DNA from: Chromobacterium vaccinii
GTDB taxonomy: Bacteria > Pseudomonadota > Gammaproteobacteria > Burkholderiales > Chromobacteriaceae
Assembly: GCF_000971335.1 (NCBI RefSeq)
Contig: NZ_JZJL01000008.1
Span: 1 to 64,000, forward strand
Length of the DNA: 64,000 bases
Direction of reading: 5' to 3'
A program made the position numbers and the translations under genes. The notes below the pieces were generated by a model that searched no databases, had not been told where the DNA came from, and worked only from the letters and a program-made list of their open reading frames with translations. Numbering within the stretch: the first letter of the stretch is position 1; each line of letters opens with the position of its first letter. This document shows positions 28,586-37,870 of the stretch, in pieces.

Positions 28586-28762
28586 TGCGAGGTATCCCGA
28601 TTTCCCAGCAAAAATAGTAACACGGGCCGTTCGGGCTGGCAGGCTTGTGTTTCGGCGGCTATGCCGACAGAATCAAAGCAGCAGTACCCAAGCCGGATCG
28701 CGGCGGACAGATGGGCTGCCGCCGCAAGCGCCGGGAGAAATAGAGAGAACAGGGACTTCCTT

Positions 28763-30829
28763 ATGCAACAGGTCAAACAGTGCGTGGTCTGGCTGCTGGT
28801 GGCGCTGGCGGGGGCGACGGCCTTCGCCGTGATGGCGCTCAACCGCGGCGAGACGATCAACGCGGTATGGCTGGTGGTGGCCGCCTTGTCGGTCTACGCG
28901 ATCGCTTACCGCTTCTATGGCCGCTTCATCGCCGAAAAAGTGCTGGAGCTCGACGCGCGTCGGCTGACACCGGCCGAGAAATTCAACGACGGGCTCGATT
29001 ACGTGCCCACCGACAAGTGGGTGGTGTTCGGCCACCACTTCGCCGCCATCGCCGGCGCCGGCCCGCTGGTGGGCCCGGTGCTGGCCGCGCAGATGGGCTA
29101 CCTGCCGGGCACCTTGTGGATCCTGGTCGGGGTGATGCTGGCGGGCGCGGTGCAGGACTTCCTCATCCTGTTCCTGTCGATGCGCCGCGACGGCAAGTCG
29201 CTGGGCGAGATGATACGCCAGGAGATGGGCGACATCGCCGGCGTGATCGCCTCCATCGGCGTGCTGATGATCATGGTGATCCTGCTGGCGGTGCTGGCGC
29301 TGGTGGTGGTCAAGGCGCTGGCCGACAGTCCGTGGGGCACCTTCACCATCGCCTGCACCATTCCGATCGCGCTGTTCATGGGCGTGTACACCCGCTTCAT
29401 CCGTCCGGGCAAGATCGGCGAGGTGTCGGTGCTGGGCTTCATCCTGTTGATGCTGGCCATCGTCTACGGCGGGGACGTCGCCAAGAGCGCGACGCTGGCG
29501 CCGCTGTTCACGCTGAAGGGCACCACGCTGGCCTGGACGCTGATCGGCTACGGCTTCATCGCCTCGGTGCTGCCGGTGTGGCTGCTGCTGGCGCCGCGCG
29601 ATTACCTGTCCACCTTCCTCAAGATCGGCACCATCGTCGGCCTGGCCATCGGCATCCTGATCGTGGCGCCGCCGCTGCACATGCCGTCCGTCACCAAGTT
29701 CATCGATGGCAGCGGCCCGGTATTCGCCGGCAACCTGTTCCCCTTCCTGTTCATCACCATCGCCTGCGGCGCGGTGTCCGGCTTCCACTCGCTGGTGGCT
29801 TCCGGCACCACGCCCAAGCTGATCGAGAACGAATCCCACGCCCGCATGATCGGCTACGGCGCGATGCTGGTGGAAAGCTTCGTCGCCATCATGGCGCTGA
29901 TCGCCGCCTGCGTGCTGGACCCGGGCGTCTATTTCGCGATGAACAGCCCGGCGGCCCTGATCGGCAAGACCGCGGCGGAGGCCGCCCAGGTGATCTCCGG
30001 CTGGGGCTTCGTCATCACGCCGGACGCGCTGACCCAGCTGGCGGCCGACGTCGGCGAGCATACCGTGCTGTCGCGCGCCGGCGGCGCGCCGACGCTGGCG
30101 GTGGGCATGGCCCACATCCTGTCCGGCGTGATCGGCGGCAAGACCATGATGGCGTTCTGGTACCACTTCGCCATCCTGTTCGAAGCGCTGTTCATCCTCA
30201 CCACCGTAGACGCCGGCACCCGCGTGCTGCGCTTCATGATCCAGGACCTGCTGGGCGTGTTCATCAAGCCGATGGCCAACACCGAGTCTTGGGCGGCCAA
30301 CTTCGTCGCCACCGGCCTCGCCGTCGCTGCCTGGGGCTACTTCCTGTACCAGGGCGTGGTGGACCCGCTGGGCGGCATCAACACCTTGTGGCCGCTGTTC
30401 GGCATCGCCAACCAGATGCTGGCCGGCATCGCGCTGACGCTGGCCACCGTGGTGCTGGTGAAAATGCTGAAGACGCGCTACGTGTGGGTGACCGCGCTTC
30501 CCACCGTCTGGCTGCTGCTGGCCACGCTGACCGCCGGCTGGCAAAAGCTGTTCGACGCCAGCCCCAAGATCAGCTTCCTGGCCCACGCCGACAAGTTCTC
30601 CGCCGCCGCCGCCAAGGGCGAGGTGTTGGCGCCGGCGAAGAATATGGCGCAAATGCAGCAGATCATCTTCAATGATTATGTGGACGCCACGCTGACCGCG
30701 CTGTTCATGGCGGTGGTGCTGGCGATGCTGGTGTTCGGCATCCAGGTGATCCGCAAGTCGCTGGCGGTGAAGTGGGTGACGGCCAAGGAAGTGCCGGCGG
30801 TATACCGGGAGGGAGGCGCCAATGGCTGA
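28763..30829 (+). CDS. cstA: CstA-family pyruvate/peptide transporter
   Basis: This 688-residue inner-membrane protein of the CstA family (carbon starvation protein; pyruvate and/or peptide uptake in E. coli) has about 16-18 helices. Family motifs are KWVVFGHHFAAIAGAGPLVG, GAVQDFLILFLSMRRDGKSL, SGFHSLVASGTTPKLIENE and TVDAGTRVLRFMIQDLLG. The start MQQVKQCVVWLLVALAGA at 28763 gives normal length. The open frame continuing back to 26369 is antisense to three genes and not real. The ybdD-like gene overlaps its end by 8 bp. Confidence 0.93.
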   Translation: MQQVKQCVVWLLVALAGATAFAVMALNRGETINAVWLVVAALSVYAIAYRFYGRFIAEKVLELDARRLTPAEKFNDGLDYVPTDKWVVFGHHFAAIAGAGPLVGPVLAAQMGYLPGTLWILVGVMLAGAVQDFLILFLSMRRDGKSLGEMIRQEMGDIAGVIASIGVLMIMVILLAVLALVVVKALADSPWGTFTIACTIPIALFMGVYTRFIRPGKIGEVSVLGFILLMLAIVYGGDVAKSATLAPLFTLKGTTLAWTLIGYGFIASVLPVWLLLAPRDYLSTFLKIGTIVGLAIGILIVAPPLHMPSVTKFIDGSGPVFAGNLFPFLFITIACGAVSGFHSLVASGTTPKLIENESHARMIGYGAMLVESFVAIMALIAACVLDPGVYFAMNSPAALIGKTAAEAAQVISGWGFVITPDALTQLAADVGEHTVLSRAGGAPTLAVGMAHILSGVIGGKTMMAFWYHFAILFEALFILTTVDAGTRVLRFMIQDLLGVFIKPMANTESWAANFVATGLAVAAWGYFLYQGVVDPLGGINTLWPLFGIANQMLAGIALTLATVVLVKMLKTRYVWVTALPTVWLLLATLTAGWQKLFDASPKISFLAHADKFSAAAAKGEVLAPAKNMAQMQQIIFNDYVDATLTALFMAVVLAMLVFGIQVIRKSLAVKWVTAKEVPAVYREGGANG

Positions 30830-31010
30830 ACTGTGGCGGGCGGTGGTGCATACCGCCCGGTTGATGGTGGGACAGCGCGACTACGACGTCTATGTCAGCA
30901 GCCGCCGCCGTTTCGACCCCGAGGCCCAGGTGATGAGCCGCGAGGCGTTCTTCCGCTACTGCCAGGAGCAGCGCTATGGCGGCAAGAGCGTGAAGAAGTG
31001 CCCATGTTGA
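30822..31010 (+). CDS. ybdD: YbdD/YjiX-family small protein
   Basis: This 62-residue DUF466 protein (LMVGQRDYDVYVSSRRRFDP, MSREAFFRYCQEQRYGG, final CPC) is the usual companion encoded directly downstream of cstA-type transporters. The 8-bp overlap with cstA fits translational coupling. It is thought to assist the transporter, but the mechanism is not established. A strong terminator follows. Confidence 0.92.
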   Translation: MAELWRAVVHTARLMVGQRDYDVYVSSRRRFDPEAQVMSREAFFRYCQEQRYGGKSVKKCPC

Positions 31011-31030
31011 GCCCTGGCGGCTCGGCATAG

Positions 31031-31060
31031 AAAAACGCCCGGTTTCGCCGGGCGTTTTTT
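31031..31060. terminator. Terminator after cstA-ybdD
   Basis: AAAAACGCCCGG/CCGGGCGTTTTTT forms a strong hairpin with a T run. The A run on the left also suits the convergent yeiH transcript. Confidence 0.9.
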
Positions 31061-31089
31061 CATGCGTACTTTCTTGGCGTGGAGGGGCG

Positions 31090-32115
31090 TCAATGCAGCA
31101 GCGCCGCGACGCCGGCGTTGATCAGGCCGCCGCCGACGATCAGCCAGCCGAACAGCGCGCTGGCCAACAGCAGCGGCTTGGCGCCGGCCTGGCGGATGGC
31201 CGAGATGTGGGTGGTCAGGCCCAGCGCGCCCATCGCGGCGGCCAAGAGCAGGTTGTCCAGCGAGATGATCTGTTGCAGCAGCGCGCGCGGCAGCAGGTCG
31301 AAGGAGTTGAAGCCGGCCACGGCGAGGAAGGCGACGGCGAACCAGGGGATGGAGATCGGCTGCTTCTGCGTTTTGCCGCCGCTGTGCTTGGCGGCCAGCC
31401 AGGCGGACAGGCCGATCAGGAACGGTGCCAGCATCATCACGCGGATCATCTTGGTGATCACCGCGGTGTTCATCGCCGCGTCGCTGACCGATTTGCCGGC
31501 GGCGACGGCCTGCGCCACTTCGTGGATGGTGGAGCCGGCGAACAGGCCGTAGCTGAATTCGGAGATGCCCAGGTGGCGCACCGCGTCGTACATCAGCGGC
31601 CACAGGAACATCGCGGCGGTGCCGAACACCACCACGGTGGCCACCGCGACGGCCACTTTCTCCGCGTGGGCCTTGATCACCGGCTCGGTGGCCAGCACCG
31701 CGGCCGCGCCGCAGATCGAGCTGCCGGCGCCGATCAGGATCACGCTTTGCTCATCCAGGCCCAGTTTTTTGCGGCCCAGCCAGAAAGCCAGCAGGAAGGT
31801 GGAGGTCAGCACCAGCGCGTCGATCAGCACGCCGGAGAAGCCGACGGCGGCGATGTCCTGGAAAGTCAGCTTGAAGCCGAACAGGATGATGCCGGCGCGC
31901 AGCAGCTTCTGCTTGGAGAAGGTGACGCCGTGGTGGCTGGGCTCGGCGATGAAACGGTAGACAGTGTTGCCGACGATCATGCCGCCGACGATGGCGAGGG
32001 TGAGGGCGGACAGGCCCAGGCTTTTCATCGCCGGCAGCTCCGCGGCCCAGATGGCCGCGCCGGCCAGGCCCAGCGACAGCGCCAGGCCGGGAATCAGGTT
32101 GCGATAATTGGTCAT
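31090..32115 (-). CDS. yeiH: YeiH-family putative sulfate exporter
   Basis: This 341-residue inner-membrane protein of the YeiH family (PF03601, often annotated as putative sulfate exporter; transport substrate not firmly known) has about 10 helices. [12 protein letters not shown], the [19 protein letters not shown] segment, [20 protein letters not shown] and [15 protein letters not shown] are characteristic. It is divergent from a LysR gene, as yeiH and yeiE are in E. coli. Confidence 0.9.
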   Translation of the reverse strand: MTNYRNLIPGLALSLGLAGAAIWAAELPAMKSLGLSALTLAIVGGMIVGNTVYRFIAEPSHHGVTFSKQKLLRAGIILFGFKLTFQDIAAVGFSGVLIDALVLTSTFLLAFWLGRKKLGLDEQSVILIGAGSSICGAAAVLATEPVIKAHAEKVAVAVATVVVFGTAAMFLWPLMYDAVRHLGISEFSYGLFAGSTIHEVAQAVAAGKSVSDAAMNTAVITKMIRVMMLAPFLIGLSAWLAAKHSGGKTQKQPISIPWFAVAFLAVAGFNSFDLLPRALLQQIISLDNLLLAAAMGALGLTTHISAIRQAGAKPLLLASALFGWLIVGGGLINAGVAALLH

Positions 32116-32180
32116 ATGCTAATGCCTCTTTGGTATATGTCCAAGATACGCCACTGTTGATAAGTAAAAAAACGGATAAA

Positions 32181-32199
32181 ATTAATAGATATCATTAAT
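32181..32199. promoter_or_regulatory. ATTAAT-N7-ATTAAT element, candidate LysR operator
   Basis: In the 104-bp AT-rich gap between yeiH and the LysR gene, ATTAAT (32181-32186) and ATTAAT (32194-32199) flank AGATATC. ATTAAT is itself palindromic, so the element has dyad symmetry as expected for a LysR-type box. It ends 20 bp before the LysR start. Confidence 0.4.
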
Positions 32200-32219
32200 A
32201 AAACTGCTTAGGAGCCGGC

Positions 32220-33089
32220 ATGAGCCTGCGCATCAGCCTGAGGGAACTAGAGGTGTTCGTCGCGGTGGCGGAATTGGACACGGTGACGCGCGCGGCGGAG
32301 CGGGTGGCGCTGACGCAGTCGGCCGCCAGCCAGGCGCTGGACAAGCTGGAGCAGGGGCTGGGCGCCAAGCTGTTCGACCGCGTCGGGCGGCGGCTGCTGA
32401 TCAACGAGCACGGCCGCCTGCTGCTGCCGCGCGCCCGCGCGCTGCTGGACGCCGCCGGCGACGTTCAGGGCCTGTTCGACGGCGGCGGGCTGGCCTTGCG
32501 CATCGGCGCCAGCACCACCATCGCCAACTACCTGCTGCCGCCGCTGCTGGCCGCTTTTCGCCGGGATTGGCCGCAGGCGCGGCTGGAGCTGGAGGTGGCC
32601 AATACCCGCGACATCGTCGAGGCGGTGGCGGCGTTCCGCGTCGATTTCGGCCTGATCGAGGGGCCGTGCCACCATCCGGAACTGTTGGCCAGTCCCTGGC
32701 GGCAGGACGAGTTGCTGGTGTTCGCCGCCGTGTCGCATCCGTTGGCCGGCCGCAAGGTGGCGGCGGCGGAGCTGGCCGAGGCGGAGTGGATACTGCGCGA
32801 AGCCGGTTCCGGCACCCGGGAGGAAGTGGAGCGGGTGCTGCTGCCGCACCTGATGCGGCTATCGATCAGCATGGAGCTGGGCCATTCCGAGGCGATCAAG
32901 CATGCGGTGGCGGCGGGGCTGGGCGTCAGCTGCCTGTCGCGGCACGTGGTGGCCGATCTGCTGGCCGCCGGCAGCGTGGTGGAGGTGGACGCCGACCTGC
33001 CGCGGCTGACCCGGACGCTGTACCGCGTCCAGCACCGCGACAAGGCGATCGGCCGAGGGATGGCGGCGTTTGCAGGTTTTCTGCACTGA
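32220..33089 (+). CDS. LysR-family regulator, YeiE-like
   Basis: This 289-residue LysR regulator has a winged helix at residues 5-65 (ISLRELEVFVAVAELDTVTR, QSAASQALDKLEQGLGAKLF) and an effector domain with LRIGASTTIANYLLPPLLAA, VDFGLIEGPCHHPEL and ILREAGSGTREEVERVL. This layout matches YeiE/CbbR/CysB-like members that sense sulfur or related anions. It is divergent from yeiH and probably controls it. A GGAG lies 7 nt before the ATG at 32220. Confidence 0.9.
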   Translation: MSLRISLRELEVFVAVAELDTVTRAAERVALTQSAASQALDKLEQGLGAKLFDRVGRRLLINEHGRLLLPRARALLDAAGDVQGLFDGGGLALRIGASTTIANYLLPPLLAAFRRDWPQARLELEVANTRDIVEAVAAFRVDFGLIEGPCHHPELLASPWRQDELLVFAAVSHPLAGRKVAAAELAEAEWILREAGSGTREEVERVLLPHLMRLSISMELGHSEAIKHAVAAGLGVSCLSRHVVADLLAAGSVVEVDADLPRLTRTLYRVQHRDKAIGRGMAAFAGFLH

Positions 33090-33244
33090 GGGCTAATTTA
33101 TGATTACTAGCATGGCGTTTGTAACTCATCTGAATGAAATAAAGTATTTACGAAGTATTTGGTATAAATTCAATAGTCTAGACTTGCGTTGGATGAGGGT
33201 GGAGCTAAAAATAGCTGATGTTGTTCTGTTTTGGAGTAAAGATA

Positions 33245-33583
33245 ATGCCTTATTCTATCGGTGATGTTTTCGCAAAATTAGAAAATGGGTCAGTTAATAT
33301 TAGGAAAAGGTCTTCGGCTTGTTGCTCGATTGCAACTATAGATTGCAATGAGGTGAGAAAGTTGGAAAGGCTGAAAGCATTAAGTGATGAGCAAGTTAGG
33401 GGAGTAATAGGTTGGTCTGCCAATCTGGAATTAATTGTTCAGAAGTTATTGGTGGGGCGCGAAGAGAATTTTCCGATTCAGATAACGAGAAGAGAGTTGG
33501 ATAGTATTGTCGATGAATTTTCTTGTCCTGAGGGTGGGTTTGGATTGAGTTCAGATGGAGGAGTGGCGCGAATTGATTTTTAA
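33245..33583 (+). CDS. Orphan protein in an AT-rich island, unknown
   Basis: The family is not recognised. The 112-residue product starts at ATG 33245 with GGAGTAAAGATA upstream. An earlier in-frame start at 33218 lacks a site. It is small, soluble and mixed-charge (MPYSIGDVFAKLENGSVNIR, LDSIVDEFSCPEGGFGLSSD), with a CC pair near residue 25. Base composition and codons (many AAA, ATT, TTA, AGA) differ sharply from every neighbour, and the 155 bp upstream are also AT-rich, which suggests horizontal acquisition. It has its own terminator. It could be a small immunity or regulatory protein, but there is no direct evidence. Confidence 0.7.
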   Translation: MPYSIGDVFAKLENGSVNIRKRSSACCSIATIDCNEVRKLERLKALSDEQVRGVIGWSANLELIVQKLLVGREENFPIQITRRELDSIVDEFSCPEGGFGLSSDGGVARIDF

Positions 33584-33600
33584 ATGGATGGTCGAAATAT

Positions 33601-33637
33601 AAAAACGGGCAAGACCTAAAAAGGTTTTGCCCGTTTC
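33601..33637. terminator. Terminator between the AT-rich orphan and emrB
   Basis: AAACGGGCAAGACCT and AGGTTTTGCCCGTTT form a long stem with one mismatch region and flanking A and T runs, located between two convergent genes. Confidence 0.8.
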
Positions 33638-33653
33638 GCCATTCTGGCAGAGG

Positions 33654-35186
33654 CTAGTGCGCGCCGCTATCGCCGCCGGCCGCCGTGAACGGCGGCTTGG
33701 CGAACCAGACCAGCGCGATCAGCAGCACGAACAGGATGCCGGAAACCCAGAAGATCTCGTTGGCGGCCATGATGTAGCCCTGCTTGGTGATCTGCAGCTG
33801 GGTCAACGCGTGCTGCTGGCTGGGGCCCAAACCCAGCTTGCCCATGGTGTCGAACCACGACACCGAGGCCGGATCGTACTGCGTCACATGCTCGGTCAGC
33901 TTGGAGTGGTGCTGCGCTTCGCGGCGGTCCCACATCGTCGTCGTGATCGAGGTGCCGATGCTGCCCGCCAGGATGCGCAGGAAGTTCGACAGGCTGGACG
34001 CGCTGGCGATCCGCGACGGGGGCAGGCCGGACAGCGTGATCGTCGTCAGCGGCATGAAGAAGCAGGCCACGCCTATGCCCTGCACCACCTGCGGCCACAC
34101 CACGTAGGAAAAGTCCATGTCGGTGTTGAAGTTGCTGCGCCAGAAGAAGCAGATGGCGTAGACGCTGAAGCTCACCGTCACTACCCAACGCATGTCCCAG
34201 CGGTGGGCGTTCTTGCCGATGATCGGCGACAGCACCACCGGGATCAGGCCGATCGGCGCGGCGGCGAGGCCGGCCCAGGTGGCGGTGTAGCCCAGCTGGG
34301 TTTGCAGCATCAAGGGCAGCAGCACCACGGCGCCGAAGTACAGCATGAAGCCCAGGCTGATCGCGACGGTGCCGACGGTGAAGTTTCGCTGGCTGAACAG
34401 CGACAGGTCGACGATGGGGTGCTCCTCGCCCAGTTCCCAGATCACCAGATAAGTCAGCGCCAGGAAGGCGATCACCGCCAGGGTGACGACCTCGGCGGAG
34501 TTGAACCAGTCCAGCTCCTTGCCGCGGTCCAGCACCATCTGCAGCGAGCCGACGCCGATCACCAGCAAGGCCAGGCCGAGCTTGTCGATGGGCAGGTCGA
34601 AAGTGTCGGTTTCGCGGCTTTTCAGGATGCGCCAGGAGATGAAGGCGGCGGCGAGGCCCACCGGCACGTTGATGAAGAAAATCCAGCCCCAGTGCCAGTT
34701 GTCGCTGATCACGCCGCCCAGAATCGGGCCGAACACCGGCGCGACGATCACCGTCATCGCCCATAGCGCCAGCGCCATGCTCTTCTTGGCCGGCGGGTAG
34801 CACGACAGCAGCAGGCTCTGCGACAGCGGAATCATCGGACCGGCCACCGCGCCTTGCAGCACGCGGAAGAAGATCAGCATTTCCAGGCTGCCGGACATGC
34901 CGCACAGCCAGGAGGTCAGCACGAACAGCAGCGTGGACGCGGTGAACAGCTTCACCTCGCCGAAGCGCTTGGCCAGCCAGCCGGTCAGCGGCACGGCGAT
35001 GGCGTTGGCGACGCCGAACGAGGTGATCACCCAGGTGCCCTGGCTGGTGGCGGCGCCGAGGTTGCCCGAAATGGTGGGCAGCGCCACGTTGGCGATGGTG
35101 GTGTCCAGCACTTGCATGAACACCGACATCGACAGCGCCAGCGTGATCCAGACCAGTTTCGAGCCGCTCAGTGGCGGATGGTTCAT
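33654..35186 (-). CDS. emrB: EmrB-type DHA2 multidrug efflux pump
   Basis: This 510-residue inner-membrane MFS protein with 14 helices extrudes hydrophobic drugs through EmrA and an outer-membrane channel. The first helix ends QVLDTTIANVALPTISGNLG (DHA2 signature). Motif A is GWLAKRFGEVKLF, and motif C-like GPILGGVISDNWHWGWIFF follows. Length matches EmrB. It is the last gene of a marR-OMF-emrA-emrB run, 12 bp after emrA. Confidence 0.93.
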   Translation of the reverse strand: MNHPPLSGSKLVWITLALSMSVFMQVLDTTIANVALPTISGNLGAATSQGTWVITSFGVANAIAVPLTGWLAKRFGEVKLFTASTLLFVLTSWLCGMSGSLEMLIFFRVLQGAVAGPMIPLSQSLLLSCYPPAKKSMALALWAMTVIVAPVFGPILGGVISDNWHWGWIFFINVPVGLAAAFISWRILKSRETDTFDLPIDKLGLALLVIGVGSLQMVLDRGKELDWFNSAEVVTLAVIAFLALTYLVIWELGEEHPIVDLSLFSQRNFTVGTVAISLGFMLYFGAVVLLPLMLQTQLGYTATWAGLAAAPIGLIPVVLSPIIGKNAHRWDMRWVVTVSFSVYAICFFWRSNFNTDMDFSYVVWPQVVQGIGVACFFMPLTTITLSGLPPSRIASASSLSNFLRILAGSIGTSITTTMWDRREAQHHSKLTEHVTQYDPASVSWFDTMGKLGLGPSQQHALTQLQITKQGYIMAANEIFWVSGILFVLLIALVWFAKPPFTAAGGDSGAH

Positions 35187-35198
35187 GGGTGGGCGTCC

Positions 35199-36347
35199 TT
35201 ACTTGCCGGCGTTGGCGGCCAGGATTTCGGCGACCAGCTTATCGGCCTGCTTCAGGTCGGGCAGGGTGCCGTTGTGTTCGCTGACCACGGTTGCCGGGGC
35301 GGCTTCGGCCAGCGATTTGCCGTCCTGGTTGCTGGTGTCCACCACCGCGTCGATCGACAGGCCGACGCGCAGCGGGTGCTCCTGCAGATCCTTGGGGTCG
35401 AGCGCGATGCGAACCGGCACGCGCTGCACCACCTTGATCCAGTTGCCGGTGGCGTTCTGCGCCGGCAGCAGCGAGAAGGCGCTGCCGGTGCCGGCGGACA
35501 GGCCCTGCACCTTGCCGTGGTAGACCACCTTGCCGCCGTACAGGTCGGACTTCAGCTCCACCGGCTGGCCGATGCGGATCTTGGCCAGCTGGCCTTCCTT
35601 GAAGTTGGCGTCCACCCACAGGTGCTCCAGCGGCACCACGGCCATCAGCGGCGTGCCGGCGGCGACGCGCTGGCCCACCTGCACGTTGCGGCGGGCGACG
35701 GTGCCGTTCACCGGCGACTTGATCTCGGTGCGCTGCAGCGCGAGCCAGGCTTCCTTCAGGCGGCTGGCGGCGGCTTTGACCGCCGGCTGATGCGCGAGCT
35801 CGTCCTTGCCCACCAGCGCCAGGCCGGCCTTGGCCTGTTCCTGCGCGGCGGCCAGCGCGGCCTGGGCGGCGGCGGCGGCATCGGCGGCGTGTCCCAGTTC
35901 TTCGGCGGACATCGCCTCGCTGCCGGCCAGCTGCTTGCGGCGTTTCAGGTCGGATTCGGCGCGGGACAGCTCGGCCTGGCGCAGCGCCACCTGGGCATCC
36001 AGCTGCAGGCTGTTGGCCATCAGCTGGCGGGTCTGGCGCACGGTCTGGGCGAATTCGTTGCGGGCGCGCTCGAAGGCCAGCTGGGCGTCGCTGTTGTCGT
36101 AGCTGACCAGCACCTGGCCGGCCTTCACCGCCACGGTGTCGTCGACCAGGATCTTGGCGACGGTGCCGCCCACTTCCGGGGTGACCTGCACCAGGTGGCC
36201 GCCGACATAGGCGTCGTCGGTGTCTTCCTGGTGGCTCAGCACCAACGACCAGTAAGCGCCGTAGCCGATGGCGATGGCGGCGAACAGGGTGGTGGCCACC
36301 AGCAGGTTGCGTTTGCGGCTCTTCGCGGTTTCCAGTTTCTGATCCAT
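35199..36347 (-). CDS. emrA: EmrA-type membrane fusion protein
   Basis: This 382-residue HlyD-family periplasmic adaptor has an N-terminal membrane anchor (LLVATTLFAAIAIGYGAYW) and lipoyl halves (YVGGHLVQVTPEVGGTVAKI and INGTV-type ARRNVQVGQRV). A long alpha-hairpin rich in Ala/Gln (about residues 100-200) and a beta-barrel (WVDANFKEGQLAKIRIGQPV) follow. It links EmrB to the outer-membrane factor. It is 13 bp after the OMF gene. Confidence 0.93.
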   Translation of the reverse strand: MDQKLETAKSRKRNLLVATTLFAAIAIGYGAYWSLVLSHQEDTDDAYVGGHLVQVTPEVGGTVAKILVDDTVAVKAGQVLVSYDNSDAQLAFERARNEFAQTVRQTRQLMANSLQLDAQVALRQAELSRAESDLKRRKQLAGSEAMSAEELGHAADAAAAAQAALAAAQEQAKAGLALVGKDELAHQPAVKAAASRLKEAWLALQRTEIKSPVNGTVARRNVQVGQRVAAGTPLMAVVPLEHLWVDANFKEGQLAKIRIGQPVELKSDLYGGKVVYHGKVQGLSAGTGSAFSLLPAQNATGNWIKVVQRVPVRIALDPKDLQEHPLRVGLSIDAVVDTSNQDGKSLAEAAPATVVSEHNGTLPDLKQADKLVAEILAANAGK

Positions 36348-36360
36348 TTGATGTGTGTCC

Positions 36361-37791
36361 TTAGCGGGTGGCGGTCTGGTTGTCGAAACCGCCGCCCAAT
36401 GCGGTGTTCAGGGTGGCCCAGGCCAGGCGGCTGGCGGCCTTGGCGTCGATGTTGGAGGATTGCTGGCTCAGCAGCGCGTCCTGAGAGTCCAGCAGCGACA
36501 GTTTGTTGATCAGGCCGGCGCGCAGGCGGGCGGCCATCGAGTCATTGGCTTTGCGGCTGCTTTGCAGCGCGCGTTCGGTCTGCCGCAGCTGGCGCTGGCT
36601 GTTCTGCCAGCCGGACACCGCGTCGGAGGCGTCGCGCAGCGCGTCGAACACCGCCTGGTTGTATTGCTGCACCGCCATGTCGTAGCCGGCCTGCTGCTTG
36701 GACAGGTTGGACTGCAGCTGGCCGGAGTGGAAGATCGGCAGGCTGATGGCCGGCATGAAGCCCCACAGCGACGATTCGCTCTTCCACAGCTGGTCCATTT
36801 GCAGCGAGCTCTGGCCGGCGAACACGGTCAGCTTGACGTTGGGGTAGAACTCGGCGCGCGCTTCCTTGACCGAGGCGGACATCGATTCGACGCGGGCGCG
36901 CTGGGCGGCGATGTCGGGACGGCGGCCCAGCAGGTTGGCGTCCAGCTTGTCCAGCGCCGGCTCCGGCGCGGCGTCCAGTTGGCCCGGGTTCAGGCCGTCC
37001 TGTTGCTGCGGCGCCTGGCCGGTCAGCGCGGCCAGCGAGTGGCGGCTGCGGGCGATGTCGTTGTCCAGCGCGCTTTGCTGCTGTTGCAGCCGCTCGATCG
37101 ACACTTCGTTGCCGCGCTGGTTGTCGCCCGGCAGCAGGCCGGCGTTGATGCGGGCCTGGGTCAGCTTCTGGCGGCTCTGGGCGATGGCCAGGCGTTGGGA
37201 CAGCAGCTTGGACTGGGCCAGGCTGCGCTGCAGCTGGGTGTACTGAGCGACCACGGCCTGGGTCAGCAGCAAGCGGGTCTGCTGGCCTTCGTAGGCGATG
37301 GCCTGCTGCTGGCCGAGCGCGGCGCTGACGGCCGCGTGGTTCTTGCCCCAGAAGTCGAATTCCCAACTGCCCATCAGCGCCGCGGTGTAGGCGTTGATGT
37401 AGTCCTTGTCGTTGTGCGGGATGGCTTTGAGCGGGTCGGCGTGGATCTGCACGGCGTTGGCGAGCGCGTCCAGCTGCGGGCCGTCCTTGCTTTCCACGAT
37501 GCCGACGGCGGCGCGCGCCTGGCGCAGGCGCGCGTCGGCCAGCTTCAGCGACGGCGAGTCTTTCAGCGTCGCCTCCACCAGGCGGTCGAGCTCGGGGTCG
37601 TTCAATTGGCGCCACCAGTCGGCGCGGACGTTCTGTTGGCCGACGACGGCCAGCTTGAGCTGGTCGGCGCCCACCATCTGGTCGGGGGCGGCGTCTGTGC
37701 CGAAGCTGGCGCAGCCGCTCAGCACAGCGCTGATCAGCAACACCCCGGCGGCTTGTGGCCAGGATTTCTTGTTCACCTTGTCGGTCTCCAT
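36361..37791 (-). CDS. Outer-membrane efflux lipoprotein (NodT/OprM type)
   Basis: This 476-residue TolC-superfamily channel carries a lipoprotein signal (LLISAVLSGCASFG; Cys lipobox). It has two outer-membrane-efflux repeats with the typical SPSLKLADARLRQARAAVGI and RPDIAAQRARVESMSASVKE motifs and AISLPIFHSGQLQSNLSKQQ. It completes a tripartite pump with EmrA and EmrB. The ATG at 37791 is chosen over the TTG just before it. Confidence 0.9.
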   Translation of the reverse strand: METDKVNKKSWPQAAGVLLISAVLSGCASFGTDAAPDQMVGADQLKLAVVGQQNVRADWWRQLNDPELDRLVEATLKDSPSLKLADARLRQARAAVGIVESKDGPQLDALANAVQIHADPLKAIPHNDKDYINAYTAALMGSWEFDFWGKNHAAVSAALGQQQAIAYEGQQTRLLLTQAVVAQYTQLQRSLAQSKLLSQRLAIAQSRQKLTQARINAGLLPGDNQRGNEVSIERLQQQQSALDNDIARSRHSLAALTGQAPQQQDGLNPGQLDAAPEPALDKLDANLLGRRPDIAAQRARVESMSASVKEARAEFYPNVKLTVFAGQSSLQMDQLWKSESSLWGFMPAISLPIFHSGQLQSNLSKQQAGYDMAVQQYNQAVFDALRDASDAVSGWQNSQRQLRQTERALQSSRKANDSMAARLRAGLINKLSLLDSQDALLSQQSSNIDAKAASRLAWATLNTALGGGFDNQTATR

Positions 37792-37870
37792 CAATGATGC
37801 ATGTCGGTCCGGGGCTGATTAATCCAGTAGATAATCACCCAAGTTATTATGTGAGCGAAAAAGCGCGGGC

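Noticed and set aside
26369-28762. A very long open frame joined in frame to the start of cstA (total 1486 residues).
   Set aside because: It is antisense to the hydrolase, histidine kinase and response regulator genes, has low-complexity His/Gln/Ala composition, and cstA has a normal start at 28763. It is a high-G+C artefact.
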